DNA of 64,000 nucleotides from Platanthera guangdongensis. Taxonomy: Eukaryota; Streptophyta; Magnoliopsida; Asparagales; Orchidaceae. The notes under the pieces are model-generated. The model made no database searches, was not told the DNA's origin, and saw only the letters and a program-made list of their open reading frames with translations. The stretch spans positions 28,038,390-28,102,389 of the forward strand of contig CM077151.1 of NCBI GenBank assembly GCA_039583875.1. Direction: 5' to 3'. The position numbers were made by a program, and so were the translations under genes. The stretch's first letter is position 1, and every line of letters starts with the position of its first letter. This document shows positions 38,948 through 50,900 of this stretch, in pieces.

Positions 38948-41900
38948 TTCAGGTGCTTAGTGAAGCTGTTTTCTCTGTCTTAGGGGGCTAGGAATATAGC
39001 TGATGTTTCCCTCCAAAGATGCTTGATTTCCAGCAAAATATATTAATTTAGTTTTATCCACAGCATCCCGTTCACTAAAGGTGTAGTTAGTTGACCACAA
39101 TTTAATGATTCAGTATCCTAGTATAATATTACAACATACTATGTACAATCTCTTTTTAGCAAGATAGAAGCTTCTGGAAAGAGACTGAGGAAAGGAGGAA
39201 TTAAGGGTTGGAAGTTGGTAGTAACTTTTATTTGTTTACAGCAAAAATGTTTTTCATTATATCGTACTAATGGGATTGGTATGAATGTTCCCCATGCATA
39301 GTGTTCGACGACGGTAGAATATTTAACCATCACATGATTTCCTCGCGTGCAAAATATTTTCTACTTTTTTTATTTAATTTTTTAGCAGCCTTTTGCAAAA
39401 ATGCGTGGTAAGATTTGCCTATATTTCACCCTTGTGGTGGGACCCTTCCCCGGACCCTCGCTGCCGGGATGCCTTTGTGCACCGGTCTGCTCTTTATTTT
39501 TTTTAATTTTATTTATTTATTTTAATATTAAAATAATAAATATGATGGACGGTCTTGATTATTTTGATGATTCTATACTATAATAACCTCTTATTCTCAT
39601 AGTATATATTATATATGCAACTGTTACAAATAGGCAGAAAATAATTATAATTGTTTAAAAGAATGGTCAATGAAATAGTAGAAATGAGTTACTTTATTCA
39701 GTTGTCACTAAATAATGAGTAATCTTTATTTGATATATTTTGCTTGGTGTCGTTATTTTGGAGGTGGAATTCAACACAGATATTTATGATGGTTGTTGAT
39801 GGCGTGTGGACTGTCAAGAGTAGGCGAGGGAGTGTTCATCATCATCTGCCACCCCTTCAAGCACAACCTGAGATTGTCACTTGGTTGGGAGATCCATGAA
39901 TACCTTTTGTGGAAGGCCACTGCATATGGCTTGAAGAGTGAGACATGAAAAGTGGTTGAATGGGTGAATCCTCATGAAGTTATTTTTTGTAGGCAGTGGA
40001 GCCAAATGCCGGGAATGATAAGGGTCCATAACAATGTCGAACGTTGAAGAACGGCCTATGGGGTTGAAGTCGACGAAGACCTAATCATTAAGCGATGAAT
40101 TCTCCATCTGTGAGATGAAGCTCCACATGAGTTTTTTCATGTGTTAGAAACTATATAGGTTTTTTAAAGGAGTGCTGTTATTGGCAAGTTGGTGGTGGCC
40201 ACTGTCCGTGGAAGTTTTGGGAGCATAATCTATGTTGGAATTATCTAGTCAATGTCGGTTTATTAGTCTATTAGTATGTGAGTGGGTTTAGTCCCACATC
40301 GTGGGTCAAGTTTTATCTGTCATTGTGTCTCCTATATATCCCCCTTATGTAGAAGAATATAAACTGAAGTATTTCTTCTCTTATATCCAACATGGTATCA
40401 GAGGGATTTATTCCTCCCTGATATCTTCGGCTCCTCATGCGCCTAGGGAGACTCTTCATCCTAATCTCTCGCACAAGAGGGTTTGCTGGAGGCTTCCACG
40501 CCCGTGTGTTAGGGCGACACAACTCTCATCAATCTCATCGTGACTGTTTTCGGTTGCTACTCTTCGATCCTTCCGGCAGCTGGACAATGGTTCCAGATGC
40601 AGTCGGCCTCCTTGCTACTCCAGTCGGCCGTCTTGTTGCTGCTCCAGTTTGTCTCCACAACTTCAGATCTTGACGACGACCCCGTCGGCTGTCTCTGTAT
40701 GGTTTCTCTTCCTTCCCCCGTTGTGCTTCCTTACTATTGTTGTTGTTGTGCTGCTGCTTGAGTTCCAGTCGTTGTAGCCACCTCTGTGGTTGCTGATGTC
40801 TCGCCGATGCTGATGTTTTTTGTGTTATGTTTGCTGTTTTTGTGTGGCTTATGTTGTTTGTGTCTTGCCTTCGTATTATGCCTTCATGCACGTGTTTTCC
40901 TCGTGTGTTCCATGTGAGGGGGAGTGTTTGGGATGAGGGTGACTCAGATGATTTTTCCCGTTGTTCATCTTAGTCCCACACAGTCTCTAGGCTTATGTTG
41001 TATGTTATGTGTTTCCCCATATTTCTTTTGATTGATCGTGTGTTGGGACACGACTGATGTTGATATTCTATTCTCAACGGGTTGTGTCGCGTGGGATCGT
41101 GTCGTGCGAGATTGTGACGTGTGAGACTGCCCTTTGTGCGGATTATCCCTGACGGATTATCCCCGACTACCCGTTTGACAATTTGCTCTACATTGTTTTT
41201 TTCCTCCTGCATGTTGTGTGTGGGTGATGTTGGTTGACCGGTTTCCAGCAAGTTGACGTCGTGTGTGGGTCCTGCGTCGTGTGTGGGTTAATGTCGTGTG
41301 TGGCTATGCCACCGACTTGATTCTCCGATTTGGAATTTCCCTCGGTGGCTCGTCTGATGTTTTGTCCCGCATTGCCTACCTCCATTGCCGTTATTTGATG
41401 TGTCCAAGCTGAAGGTTCCCCCTTCAGCTTGAGGGGGAGTGTTGGAATTATTGAGTCAATATCGGTCTATTATTTTATTAATATGTCTGTATGTGAGTGG
41501 ATTTAGTCCCACATGTTGAGTCATGTTATATCTGTCATTGTATCTCCTATATATCGCCCTTATGTGGAAGAATATACACTCAAGTATTTCTTTTCTCTTA
41601 TATCCCACGGTTTGGAATTGAAGGATGGTCATGAAAATAGTTCTTTTTTTGGTTTTATGTCAGTTGTTGAGTGTTACGTTGAGTTATACCAATACTCAGC
41701 CCAATAAAGAAGGCAAAACCACTGACAATGTTTGTCGAGGAACATAACATGAAGGTATTGCTCGAGGCAACAATAGAGACTTTAATTTAGCATCAGTTTG
41801 AGGGTGGTAAGCAAAACTCATATTTAAATATAACGTTTTGTAATTTGAATTCGGAATAGAGTGCTCCAAAAGAGTGTAGAAAAATGACGTTACAGTAGTT

Positions 41901-44900
41901 GACAATGTTGTAGATGCGGACATGTCGGCCGACATAATGGTTTTGGATTGAAAATGTCATGACATCGACATTTTAAGCAAAAATATCGTTTTAGAAAATA
42001 TCCCTGATATATCGGTCTTCAGGCCTCGATATATCAGATGATATCTCGCGAACGATATATGACAAGTACTAAAAATATATGTTTTTCATTTCTTTTAAGC
42101 GTCCGAGCGGTAATATTTTGTTTTGTGTTGCATTTTGTGCATCTCACTGAGCCAATATTTCACTTATTTCTCATCTCACTCTCGTTTGGTGCTCTTTATA
42201 TCATTTACTATCATCAACACTTCTTTTTGTGTAATTTATATACATACTATATGTGTATATATGTTGTTGTATAATTTATAAATATATATTATGTGTATAT
42301 ATGTTTTTTGTGTAATTTTAAAAAATATATTATGTAACTGAACGTATTTAAAAAAATGATTATATATATGAATAAATTTATTTAAATATTAAAATTCGAC
42401 GTTGTAAAATATAACCCGATATATCCCCCGCAATATGACATACGCCATTTCAAACTTAAACCAACATGAACCCGACATCTGATATCTGCAACCTTGGTAG
42501 TTGGTAATGCTTTGGGGGACTTCCATGTTATCTAATGATATTTTGGGCGAAGGCTTCCGTGGAAGTGGATTGAGGTAATGTGTCGTAGTAGAGATAGGAA
42601 ATGGGTGTATCTAAAAGATGATTAACCACAACAATAATGGTGGTTTTGCAAAGTGAATTTGGGAGTCGGATAATGATATTCGTGGAGGTGTCTTCTGATA
42701 CGATCCCGAAGAGGAATTTGGCAAAGTAAAGGGCCGACGGTGGTGAAGAAGAAGAGAGAGATTAGGGTTGAAAAGAAGACCTAGGGAATATCCCTAAAAT
42801 TTCATTCATCCAAAAATAAAATCCTAATACAAGCATTTAATCCCTTTTTATAGTAGTGGGGTGCGAATAACAAAATACTGTCTGCAAATAGTAAAAACTA
42901 AAACAACATTGAAATAGAAATAATCAAGTAGTTCGAGCATCAACGACCTCTTCCATGACTGGTGCGCTAATATTTGTTACCTTGCTATGCGTGTAGACTC
43001 GCCACGACATCTCGTCTGGGTGCGTGTAGAGTTATCACGGTTTCGGTTCTCACCATGAACCGAACCGCTAAGGTAACGGTTCTTCCAATTGGAACCAAAA
43101 CCTTATTTGGTGTGATCGGTTCCGGTTACGGTTCCAGCATAATTTTTAGAACCGTCGTGTTAACGTTTCCAGTTCAACAAGAACCAAAACCAAATCGGCC
43201 ACTAACGGTTCGGTCCTGTTCTATGCGGTTTGGTTCAGTTCCAATCAGTTCTATGTGTTATAGTTTTAATCATTTTATAATGTATAATTTGATTCATTAG
43301 ACACATTAACAAAGATTATTATCTATTTAAAAATGTATATTTGAAAAGGAGATTGAAATTCAAATGGTTGGAGTAATAATTTTATGGTTTCTTAAGTCTG
43401 AATATGTTAAAATTGTACTAATACTAATATACATGCAATAATATCTGATTTGACGCACTGAACAAAAAAATGGGTAACATTGTATGATTACAATAAACCT
43501 GATCCTAAAAAATAATTAATATAAACATGATCATTAGCATGATGAACAACAAATAATACTATAATACTCGTTGCTCAGCAAAAAATAGTCGCTCCACCGA
43601 AGTAGTTGAGGAATAACAAACATAAACATCACAAAGTGGATAATATAATCGTCAACAAATTAAATAACAACTACCAAATTCCATTTTTGTATGTTGCATG
43701 GTTTATTACTGAGTACAATCAGATTACAGATATAGATGTAGTTGTATAAATAATAAATATATATTATTAGTATTATAAAATATAATAATACTAATAAATA
43801 TATATTATAAATAATAATAATAATAATAAACAGATTGTGGTTCGGTCATGCTTCGGTCTGGTCCGGATCAGGTCTAAAATTTTTGAAATCTCTCGAGACA
43901 TTTATGTTGTGGTTCCGGTTCCAGTCTGGATAATAAAATGAAGGAACCGCATCCAGACCATTTTTGTTTACGGTTCCAAAATTCAAACCGGAATCTGAAT
44001 AATTCGCGAATGGTTCGATCCGATTCTTTGCGGTTTCGGTTTGGTTTACGATTTTCGGTTTAAAGTGACAGCTCTAGGTGCGCGTGTCTCCTCGGCATGC
44101 GCGACTGTAACAATGCCGCTGTCTGGAAATTGTGCTTTGTCCTCAATGAAGAAATCAACTAACTAGTGGCGGAAGTCATCACGGGGCACCACAAAGTCGT
44201 TCAATAGCGGAGGGGGCAGAGTAATCGATATCATACCACCAATTCATCTCATGTTTGAGCTCTGGCCATGAGAGTAATTGGTTCGATTAACAGAGTCACC
44301 GAGCCCTATAGAGCGCAGAGCCGTCGAGACCGACCATAACGGTGGACACCTTGTTTTGTTTCAGCGTGAAGTTGAGGTCGAAGTACTGCTCCGCCTTTGC
44401 GATTCACCTTATTGTGTCGATGCCGACGAAGGACGAAATGACGAGGGAGCGCCGAGCGACTCAGAGTCGGATGGGATAGCGGCTCGATTGGGGTTCTCTC
44501 GGCGACATGGCGCCGGGGAAGGAGCTCCCGTCCACGGGCAAGACGGATCTAGAGGCGACGGTTGACGCTTGGAGAAAGTCAATCTCGGAGTGGAGGGCGA
44601 GGAGTGAGACATGCATGGAAGTGATGAGCTGATCTTGGGCCTCGACGCGACGGCTAAGGGCGTCGGAGGCGGTATCTGGAGCGGGGTCACTGGAGGAGTG
44701 AGTGTTGAGAGCCATGTGGCTGGAGTTGTCGGACGACGGTCGGAAAGGGGTGGATTTGGCTGGGGTCGGCGAGGCAGAGGGCCGACGACCTTCCTGCTGC
44801 GGATCGGGCTGGAATCAGCAGAATGGTGCTGGACTCAGCGGATCGGCGTTGTACTTGTCGGATCGGGGATGTACTCATCGGATAGGGGCCTGGAGAGGCT

Positions 44901-47900
44901 GGCGCAGTTACTGGGACCGAAATATCGGCGAGGGCGCGTGCCAATCGATTGGAGCGGCCGGAAAACGAAGGCTCCGGGCGAAAAAACGCGGAGCCCGACG
45001 GCTGGGAGCGACAGATCAGAGCAGGATCGGGTCTGAAGGCTGCAGACGACAGCTCGAAGGTACCGGCGCTGAGATTGGCGGGTGGTGATGGCGGGTTAGA
45101 CCAAATTGATATGATCTCGGAGAGGAATCCGGCAAGAGGAAGGGCCGGTGGTGGTGAGCGAGAAGAGAGAGATTAGGGTTGAGAAGAAGACTTAGGGAGC
45201 TCCCCTAATATTCCATTCGTCCATAAATAAAATCCTAATACAAGCATACGACCCCTTTTATAGCAGCAAGGTGCGAATAACAAAATACGGTACGCGAATA
45301 GCAAAAACAAAACAACATCAAAAGAGAAATAATCAAGTAGATCGAGCATCGGCGGTCTTTTCCACGACCGGTGGGTTAGTATCCGTTGTCTTCCTACGCA
45401 TGTAGACTCGCCACAACGTCTCGTCGGGGTGCGCGCGTCTCCTCGGCGTGCATGGCTGTAACATCTTCCCAGACTTATTGAGGCATGGGCAATGGTTGTA
45501 GAAGGTGATCGTGGATTAATTGGTCATTTTTCTATGTTAACTAGTATGCCACTCATCGACCCATTTGAAGATGTCACAGTCGAGTCCTACCTAAAAGAAA
45601 TTTTGGTAGATGCATGCTAATGTTTAAAGGATGATGGCGTGGCTTAGCGTGGGGTGGAATGTACTTCAGTGAAGATTTGACGGAGGATAGGAGAGGTGGT
45701 AGCCCGAATGAAGATTCTGTTGTGATTTTAAAGGTGTTTGTCAGTGAGATGAAGACACAAGTCACTGTGATCAGTAAAGTGTCTGAAGCTGATTACCAAA
45801 AACTTTGGCCACTGCTAATTATGGTGTGGAGGTTATCAAGGAATTAGAAGTGGAGCTTCTAATGGTTGGAGAGATGTAGGAAGTTCTCATTCGGTTAGAA
45901 AGAAATTGCACATACAATTTAATTTTCATGACCATGTTTGCATATGATGCGGTAGGTGTAGCCGAGACACTATATTGCACGTGATGGAGACGGGATACGA
46001 GGTATGATACGACACGGATACAAGATTCGTGATTTAAAAAAAGTAGGATTTTCAAAACGGTTTTGAATTTAATTATTTAAATATATACACAAAAAAATGA
46101 AAATACATGTGACATTCACATCATCTTGATTTTTTCAATCATTATATCTCAAAAAACATATATTAAATGAAATATTGTAGATAGAACTCATGAAAGAAAC
46201 AATGTAATCAATTAATTTTCACTACTTATCATCCAAACACGTCTTTCTACATATCTTCGTTACAACATACACGTTTTGAATATTTTCAAGCATACTTGAG
46301 CGTTCCAAGGGTATCTGAGACTATCCAATTTTTTTTTGTAAATTAGAATAAAAAGTTTCCAAGAGTTTTGGGGATGACTTTAGGAGAGTTTCCCGACTTC
46401 GAATTGTTTTGTATATGATACGAAAAGCTGCTACAAGTTGTTACCTTTACGCTATTCAGTCGAGCCGATCGTGAGTGTGGCCAACATGAGGACTCAGTTC
46501 TTTATATGAAGCATATCTAACACCCCCCTCAAATTCACGGGGGATCTTACACCGTAAATTTGGAGAGAAAAATCTCATGTTGAGCCCGAGTCTGAGGCTT
46601 AGTGAGCAAATCAGCAAGTTGTCGATCGGTGGAAACATAATGAGGAACAAGAGTACCCTGCACATGTTGATCACAAAGAAAGAAAGCATCAACACCAATG
46701 TTCTTGGAGAGCGAGTGCTTGGTTGGATTCAAGGTAATCTGAATAGCTCCGGTGTTATCACAGTAGAGAGTGGTAGGACTAGAAGTAGCAGCGCCAAGAT
46801 CAACAAACAACCAACGAAGCTAGACAATGTCCTCAGCTGTAGCGGTCATGGCACGAAGCTCTACTTCTGTGCTAGACGCCGGTTTGCTTCATGGATTTCC
46901 AAGCAATGAGTGAAGAGCCTAAGAAGAGACAATAACAGGTGACAGAACGGCGATCAATAGGATCACTGGCCCATATAGCTGGGAGCACGCACAAACTGAC
47001 TCAACAGATGAACAGTAAAGACAATGTCAGGTCTAGTAATGGTGAGGTAAACCAAGCTCCCAACCAGATGACGATATCATGTCAAATCAGAAAGAGAAGA
47101 GTCTTCGTCAAGACATAACTAAAGGTGCAGTTCCATAGGAGTAGCAGCAGTGCGAGTATCAGACAGAGCAACACGGGCCAATTAGTCTGAGGTGTAGAGC
47201 TGCTGAGATAACTGGTAACCAGTAGGAGTGACAGAGAACTCAATGCACAAAAAGTAACGCAGTGTGCCATGATCAGTCACCTGGAAGGTTGAAGGTTTAG
47301 CGCTTGACAAACTCAATATGGGATGCATCGTCACCAGTAATAATCATGTCGTCCACATATAGTTGGAGAAGGGTCTGGCCTCATGATGAGGAGTAAACAA
47401 ATAAATTTGGATCATAGTGACTAGGTTGAAAACCAGCTGCAAGAACTGCTGAACTGAAACGAACAAAGCTGGATCCGTGCTTCATAGGCCGAGGAGTCTA
47501 TGAGCGAGAAATGTTGTTTGGGTTCTGTACGGATTGCCATAAGAGATGTTGGAGGTTTTGTTGTTGTTGCAGATGATGAACTCTTAGCCCAGGAGGTAAT
47601 GACGACATTTACTGAAGATTTTTGTGATGTCGTACATTTTATTGGCGTATACGGTGGCGGTTGGCATGCATAGTGATAACTTGCGGCTATAAAAGACGAA
47701 TGTGTGGTTGCATTGGGATAATACAGCGTAAATACAGATTTTGGAGGCATCTAAATCAATTATGGAGAGCTAACATCTGGGAGGTGAGGGCTGGTGTTTG
47801 TGTGAAAGCTGTTTTTGATGCCGGAGAAGGTGAACTTGTTAGAGGTGCACTAGAGGAATGCTTCTTTGTCGAACAGGTCGATGAGTGGAGAAGCAATCAA

Positions 47901-50900
47901 TGGTGGCGTAGTTTTGGATGAGGCTTTGCAGAAGAACTCATGTAGGGATGTCAGTGTATGTTAGTCGTTAATGGCTACGGCTTTGGAGGCGTCAACATTG
48001 ACACCTTCGTTTGAGATGATGTGGCTGAGGATTATGATGAGTTAGTCCCGGGTGGATAATGTCGTCAGCTAGCATTGCCTTGACTTGTTATTCCAATTCA
48101 CTTTTTGGAAATGGGAGTAACTGTTTGTATGGGTGCTAGTGGGTGAGGATTTTGGTTATAGGTGAATTCATTGGTTGTGTTGAGTAGGAGGGACATTATG
48201 AGTGTGGTGAATAAGGTGGGTAATTCAGATTAAATATTGGCAAGCTTCTGAAGTCAAATGCTTTGTAGTTAACAGTGGTGTCGGATTGAGGTTGTCACAT
48301 GCTAGTTGGTGGGTTATATGAGGTGGAAGGAAGCCAAGGTGGTGCCCTAGAGGGTAATGGGGTGGTCTTTGTGCAAAAGCTGATGGTTAGGCGGGTTTTA
48401 AAGAAAAGTCTTACTCGGGAGTGTTTGGGTTAGAGGCTGGTTACAAAGGAAAATCTTCCTCAGGACTAGTTGGGATAGAGGAGAGTTCCAAAGGAAATTC
48501 TTCAGCATGAGCGGTTGGGTTGTTGTTATGGTTAGAGGCAAGTAAAAGAAGACATTAGTCCTTTTTGCGGCGGTGGCCTCATTTGAATTTCACGTTGCAG
48601 TAAGAAAATACCCTATCTGTGTATGCATTGCATATATGTAGGTGAAAGGCAGCGTATTGGTATGGTGTTTGGGCCAATGACTTGGTTTTTTTGCTGGTTG
48701 TTGGCCGAGTAAGTGCGACTAGTTTCTTGTGGAGGTTTGATACGTACATGCACTGCACTAATCGATTAATATGCTAAACTACAATTAGTTAACTCATCTC
48801 TGTGCCACATGTTATCTTCTACTCCTATATAAAGAGTATGGCTTGTTATATTTCCATTTTTTGAGCCTTGATTTTGGGTGTCTCCTTGGAAGAGACTCTT
48901 CGAAGGAACCAACCCTCAAGAATGTTGCGCGAGTATACCTCACGATTGTATCTCTGTTACATTTTATTGCATTCTGATTACATGCATACTAACTTGATTC
49001 AGCTTGTCAACTTTCTTGCCTAACCCTAGGTTGCGGAAATCTAGGTTGCGAAAATCCATTGATTCACCTCTGAATTCCCACACATAAGTGACTTCAACCA
49101 ACTCGATCGGAGATGAAGAATTCAACCCTGCTTCTGTGTTTCCCATCCCCTTGGACGCCAATCTACACAACCGACATCGACCACAAAAGTCGACATCTAT
49201 CAAAGACGGTCGCTGCTCTACCACCACTCCTCTCTGACTGCTGTCCTTCCCATGATCACCCTCCAACACACCACCAGGGGCGTGTTTCTTCGACTTCGGC
49301 GTCATCTAGATCGATTTATCCTTTTGATCGTTGGGTCGTATGGATCGAGTGATCCCATTCAACCCCTACTATAGAAACTCACACATCTCTGTTCCCTCTA
49401 CTGACCCACAATTGACTGGCCACATTGACCTCTGCGTCGTCTGGATTAACTGAGCTCATTTGGCACTTGCTACAGAAACTCACATCAAATATCTTTTATT
49501 GACGATATTCTGTTGGGGTGGCGCTCCACCACCAAAACTGGTGGCGCATGCCCTTGGCGATTTATCTTGATGAGGTGGAATGTTCTCTAAGTAATCTCTC
49601 CTCCCGGATGAATGTGATTTGCCCTAACTTACTTCCTCAAGATCCTCTGTCAAGGCTGGATCTCCCGCTCAAAACAATCATTTAACTTACATACTCAAGG
49701 TTGAACTCATCCGGTGTTATGATACGTGTCGCCCCGGGAACACTTTTGAGCGTCTCTGCATTGTTTAGCAAGTCAACTTGGTCGTTGATTTTGTCGTTGA
49801 ATTTGTGGATCTGACACATAATGTCCTGAACTTATCCATGCCCCATTACCTCGAATACTGAATGCATGGTTTGAGACTACACATCCACGCCTGCTTGTAC
49901 ACTCTGAACCCATCCACGCTCACCGTGGCCATACAACACCGCTTTGTGGAAGCAAAATTTACCACAACACTGGGGGCGGGGCGGGGTGGGGGGTGCAATT
50001 ACCACAACATTTCAACCTCTGTGTAGCGAGCGCACGCTGGCCACCCATACATACATGTGCCCTCTCTGTCTCCACATGAAGTTCCCACACTACAGGACCC
50101 ATCGACCCCCCCACCCCCCACACACACCGCCTCTCCCACCATAATTACATCAACCTCCGGTATGACCTTTGTTTTTGTTGCAAATAGATGTACTCCCCTC
50201 TTCACAAATATTGCCATGAAGAACTGCCCTTACGTTACGCGGCCGAAGACTACGGCAGTATAGTTGCTGACTTGACGCCTTGGAGCTTGAGGAAAACATC
50301 ACCGCTCTTGACCTTGATGACAAAGTTGATTTTGAAAAGCGGAGTGTGGATACATATATGCACTACAATTACTAGTCTGCAATTAGTTATGTCGTGCCCG
50401 TGACATATGGTATCTTGTGCCCCTATTATATAAATGTGAGTATGTCTAGTTATATTCCCATATTTTGAGTCTTGGTCTTGGGTCTCTGCTTGGAGAGGAC
50501 TCTTTGAGGGAAACAACCCTCAAGAGCATGACACAAGTATACCTCATGATTGTATATTTGTATCTCTCTTACATTTTATTACATTCTGATTGCGGAAATT
50601 GGTTGTCGGGCATTGGCATTGTGGTGTGGTGAATGAGTAGAAGGTGGTGCGATGTAGCTCTACAAATTTGTGTTCTTGCAAATTATCTAAACTTATAATG
50701 TAAAACTGATAAATGGGTTGGAGAGCCTATACACCACAAAAATTTGAGGGCTCAAACTAGACAAGGCAACTAAGCAGAGAACTACCAGAAAGGATAGCTT
50801 TAAAAGCAAATCTTGATGGTCAATGTATGAGGAAGAGACAAAAAATTTAGTGAGGTGATTACTAAATCTCATTAAGGGAAATGCTTGTTGGTGTGAATCA

